This document shows, piece by piece, positions 34,156-43,711 of a DNA stretch of 64,000 bases (the first letter of the stretch is position 1; each line of letters starts with the position of its first letter). Origin of the DNA: Liolophura sinensis (Eukaryota; Mollusca; Polyplacophora; Chitonida; Chitonidae). Location: contig NC_088296.1 in assembly GCF_032854445.1 (NCBI RefSeq), forward strand, positions 16,233,485-16,297,484. The letters run 5' to 3'. A program made the translations under genes and the position numbers. Below the pieces are notes generated by a model, which ran no database searches, had not been told where the DNA came from, and worked only from the letters and a program-made list of their open reading frames with translations.

Positions 34156-34976
34156 AAAAAACCAAGCATGCTTGCATTCAGGCACACAGGAAGCAACAGT
34201 TAGGAAGCAACAGTTCTCATCTTTCACGATAGCAATATTAATTCATTTGATTGGTACTAAACATCCTACAATTGTTTATTTTGTACGACGACGGATTAGT
34301 TCATCGCCGGCGTGATCGGAGTGACCAGAGAAAACCACCTCCCTTAGGTAAATAGGTGACAACCTCCTAACCAACTGATCAGAGAGAGTTACACAGGTGT
34401 GACTTGAGCCACTGCAGTTTGGAAGGCCCAGCGCTGGGGATCTACTTCAAGAAAATCAGCGATACGATTGAAATAGGCCATATATAGTACCGTGATACCA
34501 TGAGTAGGTCATATAAAGTTTGGCTGAGCGGATCATCACTGGAACTTCAAAGGTAGTCGCTAGAAGCTTTTTTAAATAAGATCCTTTTTCGAACCTTAAG
34601 AATATATTGTTTGCTTAACGTGAGGAATCTTTAGCAAGTGCATATAAACGTCTTGGAAATTTTTAAAAACCTCTTCAGATGAAATGAACCGGGAGAAATC
34701 CGCGCTTCTCTAGCTGTAGGTAAAATTCTGCGTTAAAATCTGGTATTACGGAGAAAGTTTAATCACCTTCAGAAAGAAGTCAAGGTAAAATGCAGAAGAG
34801 TATTTCTTTTATGACGTTTCAATTCGTGTGTACTACCTTTCGACATGTTAGATGTACACATACATTTGTTTTATTGAGTAACAGTTACATGGCCGAATAA
34901 ATAAAGCCGAGAAAACGTATAAATAACAAACGCCATCGATTTACTCCATCTACCGGAATCTACATGCACATTTCAC

Positions 34977-35125
34977 AAGTGTTTCACATGACTGCTCTCT
35001 GTGAATCTTCTATTCTTGCAATAAGTGTTTCACATGACTGCTCTCTGCGAATCTTCTATTCTTGCAATAAGTGTTTCTCACATGACTGCTCTCTGTGAAT
35101 CTTCTATTCTTGCAATACGTGTTTC
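34977..35125. repeat. 46-bp tandem repeat, about 3.3 copies
   Basis: Units of AAGTGTTTCACATGACTGCT followed by CTCTGTGAATCTTCTATTCT. The last copy is truncated. Confidence 0.9.
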
Positions 35126-35958
35126 CCATGACTGTTCTTCTATTTTTTGCAGACATGACGTCATCTCTCCCTGTTTGGCATAAGCTGTCAAATCTCCTCT
35201 AAGTCTTCTAATTCATTGGTAGGAACTGAAACAAATATAAATGGTGCCGAATAATTTTAATTCCTGTCCAAAGTTACCTTAAAGAATATTTCATTGATGC
35301 GTCGACGGCCACGCACGCTGTGTAACGGCAGATACAGGAACAGATCGTGCTCAAACATTCATTTTATCATACAAAGTGTTCATACCAAAATGATGATTCA
35401 GAATGTCCAATTTTTAATAATAAATATCGATAATAAATATCGATCCTCTGGTCCACTGACACCCGTTTTCATACACTAAAAGGTACTTTTAGGGGCTCAA
35501 CATTTCCGAACTATTTTTATGTGTAAAACCCACCATGGTGTGAGATTTCAATTTCAGAGATCTTAACTTTTATCATCTTATGTTCAAAAATCATTACATT
35601 TTTTTCTGTCTCAGTAATTCTTTGTTAAAAATATAAAAATTAAAGAATAAATATAATAAAAAAATATAAAAATAAAAAAAAAGTCTGAGTTATCAATATC
35701 AAAACGTCAGAAGAATGTAAAACTCAGCTCAGCAGAGAACGTGTTGCCCTCAGACAATTAAATGCATATACAAGGACCAGTGTAGCCATGTCAAAGAGCA
35801 AAACGTTTGATTGAAACAGAGTGAAGGCTGCAATACTATGTGCTTGACATGACTAAGTGAAGATTAAAACCCAAGCTACGTGTGAAAACCGCGACGTCTG
35901 TTCGAGACGCTATCGTATGGCGTCATCAGAAGACCAGTCTTAACTGATTTATACAGAA
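35126..35958. other. AT-rich DNA, no recognisable gene
   Basis: Contains an A/T-only stretch around 35630-35685. No conserved ORF or element recognised. Confidence 0.45.
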
Positions 35959-36198
35959 ATTTATTTAGTTATTTATTTGCTTGGTGTTTTACGCCGTACT
36001 GAAGAATATTTCACTTATACGACGGCGGCCAGCATTATGGTTGGAGGAAACCGGGCAGAGCTCGGGGAAAACCCATGACTATCCACAGGTTACTGGCAAA
36101 CCTTCCCACATACGGCCGGATAGAAACCCAGCATGAGCTGGCATTGGTGAGAAGCTTCTGGGTCATAACGCTGCGCTAGCGCGCTATCCAACTGAGGA
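35959..36198 (-). mobile_element. V-SINE-like SINE, nearly full length
   Basis: From the TTTATTTAGTTATTTATTTG tail to the head at CGCTAGCGCGCTATCC. The GAACTCACAGCGACC part of the head has been deleted. Confidence 0.9.
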
Positions 36199-36510
36199 TT
36201 TGCACAGAAAAGCGTGAGTAGTGTGTAATATGATATGTTTTGTATGGTATAGACGTGTAAGGTCAGGCAAAGGCGAAATGCCGTACAACATACAATTTTA
36301 ATATCGTTCCTTGTAATTGGATATATAACTTAGGAAAGCTGTCTTAAAAATAAGAGGACTTTGAAATTGTAGTGCCTCTTTAACCTCACAACTCACAACG
36401 TCACAACAATACGTCACAACAAAACTTAAAGAACAATACACCCTAACTAAGCATGTACAGTTGGAATTCGAGCACCACCTGCACCGTGGCTCCATGAGCA
36501 CACTAAAGTT

Positions 36511-36562
36511 AGCAGCTAGTTAGTTATTAGTTATTCGAATAACTAATAACTAACCAGCAGCT
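36511..36562. repeat. Isolated 52-bp near-perfect palindrome
   Basis: Centred on TTCG/AA at 36536/36537, with 26-bp arms that differ at two positions. The arm reads GTTAGTTATTAGTTATTCG. The same word set (GGTTAGTTATTAGTTATTCG, AGCAGC) is the unit of the satellite at 16440-17560, so this is an unexpanded single unit. It lies 90 bp downstream of an antistasin exon. Confidence 0.93.
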
Positions 36563-36649
36563 CCATGGAGGGACTAATGAACTGTGGCTATATGGACTTC
36601 TAGTAGTTCCCCAACCCTACTACTGGTAAACTTATACTAAATTCCATAC

Positions 36650-36751
36650 TTGGCCGACAGAGGCACGTGTCACAGTTATTCTTGTCCCGTTCGTTACCGT
36701 ACGGACAAGCGTCTCCACACAGGGGAGGGCAGTCTTCGAGCGCTCGTGGAG
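36650..36751 (-). CDS. Antistasin-like domain exon, possibly of gene C
   Basis: A 102-nt phase 1-1 exon with acceptor TATGTTTCAG and donor GTATGG. It reads P-R-A-L-E-D-CPPLCGDACPYGNERDKNN-CDTC-LCRP, one six-cysteine antistasin repeat. GNERD is shared with the gene C exon at 42652-42750, which supports common origin, and the phase would allow splicing to it. The two are 5.9 kb apart with a TMEM145-like ORF between them on the same strand, so it may instead belong to a separate gene. The predicted P1 is Gly, followed by Asp. Confidence 0.78.
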
Positions 36752-36776
36752 CTGAAACATAAATAAATTTATACGA

Positions 36777-36944
36777 TACACTCAAAAAATTAATCTGTTA
36801 ATTTTAACAGAAAGTCTTTAGCCTCAGTGATACCATAATGTATTTTGTTATTATAATATAATATTGTGTTATATAAGTGATAAGTGATATATTCTTTAGT
36901 ATGGCGTGAAACACCAATCAAATAATAGATAAATATTATCTATT
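36777..36944. mobile_element. MITE family 1 left end fused to a SINE tail
   Basis: TACACTCAAAAAATTAATCTG and AACAGAAAGTCTTTAGCC match the MITE at 27.6 kb. From about 36880 the sequence becomes V-SINE tail (ATATTCTTTAGTATGGCGTG, CACCAATCAAATAATAG). The element end lies about 25 bp from the antistasin acceptor. Confidence 0.68.
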
Positions 36945-37106
36945 TATTACTGTTCCAATAAACGGGACGTATTCCCCATTTCGTAAAACAGGGAGTTTTT
37001 CCCCTATTCCCACGGGCGACACCCGTTCTTCCCCTACACCCTCTATTCCCAGGAGCGACACCCGTTCCATGTTCCTGTAAACAAATGGTATGTTTTTCGT
37101 GTACGC

Positions 37107-37263
37107 CGACGAAAGGGCCTCCGTGACAAAGTGGTTAGTTCGCTCGCACTACACGAAGAGTCTCTCATCAATATGGTAGTTCATGATGGTTACCCCTCCG
37201 TCTATACGTGGAAAGGTCTGCCATCAGCTTTCGGATGGCTGTGGGTTTCCGCCAGACTCTGCT
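37107..37263 (+). mobile_element. V-SINE-like SINE, head half, running into an array
   Basis: Head AGGGCCTCCGTGACAAAGTG, B-box remnant, and GGATGGCTGTGGGTTTCCGC are present. At the GGCTCTGCCC position the SINE stops and the pyrimidine-rich minisatellite starts. Confidence 0.8.
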
Positions 37264-37800
37264 TATTCCTATTAGCAGAGGCCGTTTCCTTGTTCCTATT
37301 GGCAAGAGCTTTTGCCCTATTCCTAATAACCTATTAGCACGAACTATTTCCTATTCCTAGTAGCGGGAGCTGTTTGCCTATTCCTTTTAGGAGGAGCTGT
37401 TTCCTTATTCCTTTTCTCCCTTTTCCCCTATTCCTTGTAACAGGAGCTGTTTTCCTATTTCTTATTCCTATTAGCAGGAGCTGTTTCCCTAATTCTTTTA
37501 GCAGGAGCTGTTTGCCTACTCCTTTTAACAGGATTTGTTTGCTTATTCCTGTTATGAGGGACTGTTTGCCTATTTTAAGCAGCAGGAGCTGTTTCCTTAT
37601 TCCATTTAACAGGAGCTGTTTCCCTATTCCTATCAGCAGAGACGGTTTGCCTGTTGCTATTAGTAGGGGCTGTTTGTCTTTTTCTTTTATCATGAGCTGT
37701 TTGACTATTCCTTTTAGCAGGAGCTGTTTTCATGTTCCTGGTAGAAGGAGCCTTTTGTCTAATCCTATTAACGGGAGCCGATTCCCTATTCCTATTAACA
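37264..37800. repeat. 27-30-bp minisatellite (GGAGCTGTTTCCCTATTCC type)
   Basis: About 19 diverged units of AGCAGGAGCTGTTTCCCTAT plus TCCTTTT/TCCTATT. The unit can be read as a derivative of the V-SINE core word GGCTCTGCCCGGTTTCCTCC at whose position it begins. Confidence 0.88.
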
Positions 37801-37805
37801 GGTGC

Positions 37806-37861
37806 TGTATGTATGTATGTATGTATGTGTGTGTGTATGTATGTGTGTGTGTGTGTATGTA

Positions 37862-37894
<33 letters not shown>

Positions 37895-38017
37895 ATGTAT
37901 GTATGTATGTATGTATGTATGTATGTATGTATGTATGTATGTATGTGTGTATGTGTGTATGTATGTATGTATGTATGTATGTATGTATGTATGTATGTAT
38001 GTATGTATGTATGTATG

Positions 38018-38056
<39 letters not shown>

Positions 38057-38147
38057 ATGTATGTATGTATGTATGTATGTATGTATGTATGTATGTATGT
38101 ATGTATGTATGTGTGTGTGTGTGTGTGTACGTGTGTGTGTGTGTGTA
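37806..38147. repeat. (GTAT)n/(GT)n microsatellite
   Basis: About 340 bp of GTAT repeats interrupted by GT runs. All three plus frames and the minus frames stay open, producing spurious Tyr/Val/Cys/Met and Thr/His/Ile repeats. Confidence 0.98.
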
Positions 38148-38334
38148 TTGCTTGCTTTGGACTTCAACAGTTTTGAAGAGGAGTCATATATATATATTGT
38201 GTCGTCTTGTGTCAAGGAGAGTATATGCCGACAAAGTGCTTCCGCCACTGAACAATACTTAACTAGCAATCTGAGCGAAAAACTTTCCTGAGGTACCGTT
38301 GACCAATTATTAACATAAAAATGGTTTACAAAGA

Positions 38335-38412
38335 ACAAATCATCCCAGTGTTGAGCGCCAGGAGAGGCAGCAAGAATTGCTATTCTGTAAATTCTCTGGT
38401 ATGACCCGAAAT
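38335..38412 (-). mobile_element. Second SINE family, internal fragment
   Basis: CAGTGTTGAGCGCCAGGAG and TCTGGTATGACCCGAAATGG match the post-head segment seen at 16.0 and 42.4 kb. Confidence 0.6.
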
Positions 38413-38985
38413 GGGTTTCATGGCAGGGCTGCCAACTCGTGTCTATCTTTATGCTCTGTAGACATGGAACCCACATTCTATGCCGGTTTAACACATGTCA
38501 AACCCTTGTGAAGCAACAGTTCAGCCGCTGAAACTTTTGAATCGAGACGTCAATCCTATATCCGCCATGTTTGTTCGAACCTCATGAAGTCAAGGTACGA
38601 GTTAGCGTCGTTAAGATTTTGTTTTTCGCAGTTATTGCCTTCATATACAACAGTGCTATGATGTCCACGGCTTCAAATAGCCTTCTAAAAGCCTTTTTAA
38701 AACATGAACTTGAATCTAGATCTTGTTCAATCCACAAGAGCCACGACAACTTTACGGGTGTCTGCTGGCCAAAGGGATCCGAAACAGAAAGCTATCTTCG
38801 TCAGTCATTCTCATCAGGTGTAGACTTCTTCCAAATTCTCTGAAGGATTAATGTAGTATTTAACGTATTTGATATAGGCAAACCTTGACACCAGTCTATG
38901 CACAGTTTTGAACAGGCTTATGGCGGATAAAAAAATACGCAAAGTTACCAAGGAGACTATCACCAATGCCGTCAATCTGAGTTGA

Positions 38986-39075
38986 CGTCCAGGTCATGCT
39001 GACTTTCCCTCAGGTTGTCAGTTGGAAGGCCTCACAGCAACCTGCGGATGGGCTTAGTTTTCCTACAAGCACCGC
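38986..39075 (+). mobile_element. V-SINE-like SINE, short diverged fragment
   Basis: GGAAGGCCTCACAGCAACC and GCGGATGGGCTTAGTTTTCC correspond to the middle of the SINE. Confidence 0.5.
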
Positions 39076-39298
39076 CAGAGAAAACACTAGCTTCTCCTTG
39101 GACCGAAAGCTGGCAAGTTATACACGGAAACATCCGAGAAGCAGAAAAAATGGGCTGCACGAAAGGCGTTTTAATTGTTAATTTTACAGGTGTTCCCTTG
39201 CAGGATGCAACAGTTTCAGGTCAATTGCCAAACCCAACTACCTCAGAATATTTTCTCGCATGACATTTATTAATTATCAGGTGCCCGTATAAGGGTAC

Positions 39299-39555
39299 GA
39301 ACTCCACCCTTGTAATGGCACAACGTACGACGAATGACGACAATATTATTACTATATAAAACCTACCCAGCTGTCATGTTCCTCGCTACACGTACAGACT
39401 CTGACCCTTGTAATGGTACCACGTACGACAAATGACGATAATATTATTACTATGTTTAAGGCACTTGGCTGGAATGTTCCTCTGATCACGTACGACGAAT
39501 CACGTTAATATTATTACTATGTTACAATGATTACTCTGACCCTTGGTAATCTGAT
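39299..39555. repeat. ~110-bp tandem repeat, about 2.5 copies
   Basis: CCCTTGTAATGGCACAACG/CCCTTGTAATGGTACCACG, ACGTACGACGAATGACGA and AATATTATTACTAT recur in order with decreasing similarity. Confidence 0.75.
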
Positions 39556-40216
39556 TTTATGAAGTTTAAAAAAAAGAGTTGTCGTGGAATGCCATTTCAA
39601 TATACAGGGAGAGCCTAACTGACTTACGGGAGTCGGTCAGTAGCAGGCGGACGGGATTCCACATCTTGCAGAGGGAGCTATAGTGCTTCAGTAACACCCT
39701 GTATTTTCATAATCTCACATTATTTTCGGCTCGATGTCATTATAATAGTCCAGAACCAAAATACTGACGCTCAGAGCATGATGAGGAATCATTTTGTAAT
39801 TTATCTGCAAATTCATTGCCGAAATTCTTAATCAGTAATAGAAAATGTGCATGGATTGGAGGGCACAAAATATGCCTAAAAATTATTCTTTGTAGTTTAT
39901 GTTTTTGGCATAACTTTCTTCATCTCCCGCAAAACCATAATATTCATTTTATACACAAAACATTTTAAATATCTTTTAAGAGTGTTATATTATTGCCGTG
40001 CTCGTCTCATATATACAAGGACTTTGTCCTTAAGGGGAGAATGTATATGGATTTAATCAAGCCAAAAGCCTCTTTTGTCCACAGCACCTTGTAGCATAAG
40101 CAAAGATAAGACAAAGATTAGTATTTCCTTTTTTCAGGGGGAAACTCCTTTATGCCTTTCCGTAAGGTTGTTGACAACGGCACGCGTCGTGCCTGTAATC
40201 CGTGAAAATAAAGCTA

Positions 40217-40888
40217 TCAATCGTCCAGATCCCGGGAAGGCGGGATGTAGGTCTTAGCCAATGGCTCTGCATCGCACTCACTGTAATACCCACTAATATT
40301 AAAGTAATACCACAAACTAGTAGGAGTCTGCTTATTGCATTTGCTGACGGCGAAATACCACGTCCTCGGTCGGCTGGAGGCGAACGTTCGTTCTCCGACA
40401 CAGATGACGATCGGTTCCTCCGTGTCGTTCCTCAACACACAGCCTTTGGTTTTGTTCGACAATGACAAGGGAATGATCTGATTGTTTTGTGGGGAGAGAA
40501 TAGCCTCCCGTTCATGACAGGTCATCCCCTCCTTCAGATGCCGAAGCTGGTCGTCGTAATATATCAATAAATTAAGACAGCATTCCTTTAACGGGAACGA
40601 AAGCTGGTATTGAATCTTAGCCATCTCTTTTCGGAACGTCTTCTGGAATAGATAGCCGTACCACGGTAGCTGCGTATACAGATGGCCCTTGACGATACAG
40701 GCAGGCTGTTTGGCCATAATTGGGGAAAACACGCACCCGAGAAGGACGCACAGTAAGCCCACGATCTTAAAGTATCTGACATTGAACGGTAAGGGAATAT
40801 CCTGTCGGCTTAGTCTCATCTGGCAGGCTTGGTCGAGGATTGCGCCCATAGCTGTACGTCCACTTTTCTTCCTGAAACATGAAGCCAT
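40217..40888 (-). CDS. TMEM145/GPR180-family luminal domain protein, lacking the seven-helix part
   Basis: The uninterrupted frame encodes 223 aa from the first ATG (MASCF); later starts at residues 14 and 24 are possible and would put the hydrophobic segment (residues 41-59, KIVGLLCVLLGCVFSPIMA) in a more usual signal-peptide position. Residues ~60-210 match the N-terminal GOLD-like domain of GPR180/TMEM145 proteins: FPLKECCLNLLIYYDD, NNQIIPLSL, the Cys before VLRND, CVGERTFASSRPRTWYFAVSKC. Family members continue into seven transmembrane helices; here the frame ends 20 residues after the domain. A GTGAGT donor inside the frame (40276-40281) could splice to distant exons, but none with membrane helices is seen below. 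It may therefore be a secreted decoy, a truncated retrocopy, or the first exon of a longer gene. Confidence 0.72.
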   Translation of the reverse strand: MASCFRKKSGRTAMGAILDQACQMRLSRQDIPLPFNVRYFKIVGLLCVLLGCVFSPIMAKQPACIVKGHLYTQLPWYGYLFQKTFRKEMAKIQYQLSFPLKECCLNLLIYYDDQLRHLKEGMTCHEREAILSPQNNQIIPLSLSNKTKGCVLRNDTEEPIVICVGERTFASSRPRTWYFAVSKCNKQTPTSLWYYFNISGYYSECDAEPLAKTYIPPSRDLDD

Positions 40889-41355
40889 ATTTAAGTATGT
40901 GTCAAACACAATTTGGTTTGTAACAGAACAAGTCTTTATCACAACACAGGTGCTGGCTTGACGATAACATTGACACAATCTCCTTTAGTTCATCTAATCC
41001 GTGACCCGAGAACGTTTGCTACAATGCAGAAACAAAGTCAGAAAAGTGGCGAAAATGGAGTTAAAACAAGGCAATTTCCTTTCACAGTCATTTGATTTGA
41101 TTCTGTCAAATACAAAATTTGCCACAAATACTGGAGAAAACCGCTGTGAACAAACGTCGTAGGCCCCTTATAATTGTGCAAGTAATTGTTGAAAGTATTT
41201 TCAACAGAAACAAATTGTTGAAGACATACACTGGTATTTTAAACAGTTTCCTAGTTAGTATAAATTTATTAGTATACCATCCAGAATTCAGGAGAAAGGA
41301 TAACAAATCAAGAAGATAGAAAGCTGAGCCAAAAACAAAGCAGTCCATTACTTAC

Positions 41356-41685
41356 CTGTACAGGTCCGTTTTCACTTATTAATAAATTCGTCGGTTTGGT
41401 CATCTCCCAGATGTCAGTAAGCCCCGCTTTAGGCAGTTCGAGTAGATAGTAATCTAGAGCGTGAAGAAAAAATCTGAACACGGACTCGACTTCACGCCGC
41501 CACAGACGCTGGCTTGTGGGTGAGCTGTATATGAACCGCGCTGAACGTGTTATACGTCCGCACAGCTCTCCAGCTCGCAGATGACTGGCGACGATAGAGC
41601 AAGCGTTGTTTTCGGCAGAGGCGATACCTAGCTTTGGAACAGCCGGGAAATGTGCCGCTGTCAACACTGAGGCTTCCTTGGACAA
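41356..41685 (-). CDS. Unrecognised ORF ending at a splice donor, upstream of the TMEM145-like ORF
   Basis: About 110 codons read ...AAHFPAVPKLGIASAENNAC..., ...RLWRREVESVFRFFLHALDYY..., ...GLTDIWEMTKPTNLLIS... and reach a strong CAG|GTAAGT donor in phase 0 at 41355. The frame begins just after a stop and lacks an ATG, so it would be an internal exon. TCAG acceptor candidates lie nearby. Splicing to the TTTCAG acceptor at the start of the TMEM145-like region gives 34 more codons in another frame before a stop. I do not recognise the family; amphipathic helices are likely around RREVESVFRFFLHAL. Confidence 0.35.
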
Positions 41686-42334
41686 GTCTTTAAGTTTTGT
41701 TCGGCTGACACGACACGCCCCGTCTTATTCGTGAACGGCAAATACTGAGGAGAGATTGCAACAAGCAGTCCGCCCTTGTCCTCAGTGTGTGAGGTCCGTC
41801 CGATGCAACCAGTCCACGATGTTGACAGGGAAGACTCAGGAATTCCTCTGCACAGTCTTTTTCGCGTTCCCCGAAGGGATAGCAATACCATATATACAGA
41901 AGACGAAAATACATACAACCGCCATTAGCGAACACTCGCTAATATCATCGCTACGAAACCATTTAAGCAAAACATGATAAATCTCTTTACTCTACATTAC
42001 ATGAACCATCCGGAGAAGTGTCAGCAACAAAGAGACGGCTAGAGAGCTTGAATATATTCTGACGTATATTAGCTGGAACTAATACAACAGATAGTCTGAT
42101 ACGTTAATCCCATATATCAGTATACAGACATACCCTTCAGGCAATCACTGTACATGACAAAACGTGGATGAATACCTTGAAATATTTCTAAAAAATGGTT
42201 ATAAAGCAAAACGCTAATTCAAATACATGTAGTGTGACTTTAAAGCAGTGCTGTGTTTTATAGTGTTTGTTAACAATAAAACTCTGTGCTTCTCAGCCTG
42301 TCCAAAACAAAGATCTACATGACACCAGACAAGA

Positions 42335-42437
42335 CAGTCCAGAAGCAACAAGTACCATGTTTAAAGTCTTTAGTATGGCCTGACCCGGATTTGATCCATG
42401 GTTCCCGGACGTTTTAACCATTAGGCCACCGCGATAA
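42335..42437 (-). mobile_element. Second SINE family, tRNA-like head and adjoining body
   Basis: On the minus strand CGCGGTGGCCTAATGGTTA (A box) and GGATCAAATCCGGGTC (B box) precede the GCCATACTAAAGACTTTAAA segment, giving the head of this family. Confidence 0.75.
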
Positions 42438-42651
42438 AGTCTCCTAAAACTGTTCCCTCATTTATATAAGCACAGGCTCCACCCCCTTCCCAATCCGTCC
42501 CCGTTACTAGGAGCACAGGCGCTATATCTCTCCTCCTGAAAGCAGATGCTTTTCCCCAGTCCCTGTCAGCTGGATCTGTTCCCTTCTCCCTATTTTGGCC
42601 ATAAGCCTGTCAGAACAAAAGACTTCCCTATTTACACGTGTAATCACTTAC

Positions 42652-42750
42652 GTGGACGACATCTGCAGATTTCACATCCTTTGTTGTCTCTTTCATTTCC
42701 AAACGGGCAGAATTTCCAGCAGACCGGTGGGCATTTTCCCGCTGTTCTCG
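42652..42750 (-). CDS. Antistasin-like domain exon 1 of gene C
   Basis: A 99-nt phase 1-1 exon (acceptor ATATTCTAG, donor GTAAGT) reads R-T-A-G-K-CPPVCWKFCPFGNERDNKG-CEIC-RCRP. The six-cysteine antistasin pattern is intact. The loop after the second cysteine is Trp-Lys-Phe, so the predicted P1 is Trp, bulkier and more hydrophobic than in genes A and the plus-strand gene. Joins in frame to the signal exon at 43298-43346, 550 bp upstream. Confidence 0.86.
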
Positions 42751-42900
42751 CTAGAATATGACGGAAAACAGGAAAGCATGAAAAATAGCTGCGTACTACA
42801 AATCAAATGTTGGCACCCTAAATATGTTCGATACTTTCATGATCCATATTAATCCTAAACCACTGTTGCTAATAAGCCTGCCTTTATATTGTTTTGGGAA

Positions 42901-43139
42901 GCCTTGGCTTAGTGGTTAGAACCACGACCCAGAAGCTTCTCCTAAATGCGATCGCTTTGAGTTCAAGCCCATCTCATGCTGGCTTCCTTCTTCTACGTGT
43001 CAAGGTCTGCGGTTGATTGTGGCTTTGCCTGGGCTATGATCGGTTCTTCCCTTCACAATGCTGATTTCTGTCATTTAAGTGAATTATCATCGAGTACAAC
43101 GAAAAACTCCAATCAAATAAATAAATAAATAAATAAATA
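42901..43139 (+). mobile_element. V-SINE-like SINE, full length, diverged
   Basis: Head CTTGGCTTAGTGGTTAGAAC, B box GAGTTCAAGCCC, diverged V core, and CAATCAAATAAATAAATAA tail. It lies in the first intron of gene C, opposite in strand. Confidence 0.9.
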
Positions 43140-43297
43140 GCGAGACGGTGTCAATCACAGCGTTCAATGTTGTACCAAAATTAACAATTTCAAATCTCAG
43201 GTTTTGCCCAGGCTTGGAATTGAACTTGTGTTGTGAGCTTTCCATTCAGCCGGAGTTGCCAAAGAAACTAAAAATAGTTCTTGTCGAAGTAACTTAC

Positions 43298-43346
43298 CCG
43301 CCGCTATAGCGAGGAGAAGAGCGCATATCAGTACTCTAGTCAGCAT
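43298..43346 (-). CDS. Signal-peptide exon of antistasin-like gene C
   Basis: ATG opens MLTRVLICALLLAIAA and stops in phase 1 at GTAAGT, giving a 16-residue leader; cleavage would fall near the Ala/Gly at the exon junction. TATATATA lies about 65 bp upstream. Joined to 42652-42750 it encodes a secreted single-domain inhibitor, extendable by the phase-matched exon at 36650-36751. The leader is not closely similar to that of gene A, so genes A and C are older paralogues. Confidence 0.78.
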
Positions 43347-43407
43347 GTCGTTTTTTCGGCTTCGTTATGCTGCAAGTGAATGAAAATGCCCTTTCAAAAC
43401 TGCGGGC

Positions 43408-43416
43408 TATATATAT
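43408..43416 (-). promoter_or_regulatory. TATA box of gene C
   Basis: TATATATAG on the minus strand. A young SINE sits about 45 bp further upstream, so the proximal promoter beyond the TATA box is largely SINE-derived. Confidence 0.5.
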
Positions 43417-43459
43417 GTCATTATATGTGTACTATGCTCACCCACATGTCATTAGGCCT

Positions 43460-43711
43460 GTTGGATAGCGCTCTAGGGCAGCGTAATGACCCAGGAGTCT
43501 CTCCCCAATCCGGTCGCTGTGAGTTCAAGTCCAGCTCATGCTGGCTTCCTCTCCGGCCGCATGTGGGAAGGTTTGCAGCAACCTGCGGATGGTCGTGGGT
43601 TTCCTCCGGGCTCTGCCCAGTTTCCACCCACCATAACGCTGGAGGTCGTGGTTATAAGAGAAATACATTCTTGAGTACGGCGTAAAACACTAATCAAATA
43701 AATAAACAAAC
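43460..43711 (+). mobile_element. V-SINE-like SINE, full length, young
   Basis: Flanked by a perfect 10-bp target-site duplication CATTAGGCCT (43450-43459 and 43712-43721). Head, B box GAGTTCAAGTCC, V core and CTAATCAAATAAATAAAC tail are all present. Confidence 0.95.

Noticed and set aside
37374-38494. Long frames of 305, 254 and 176 codons on both strands
   Set aside because: They follow the pyrimidine-rich minisatellite and the GTAT/GT microsatellite; the peptides are pure translation of the repeats.
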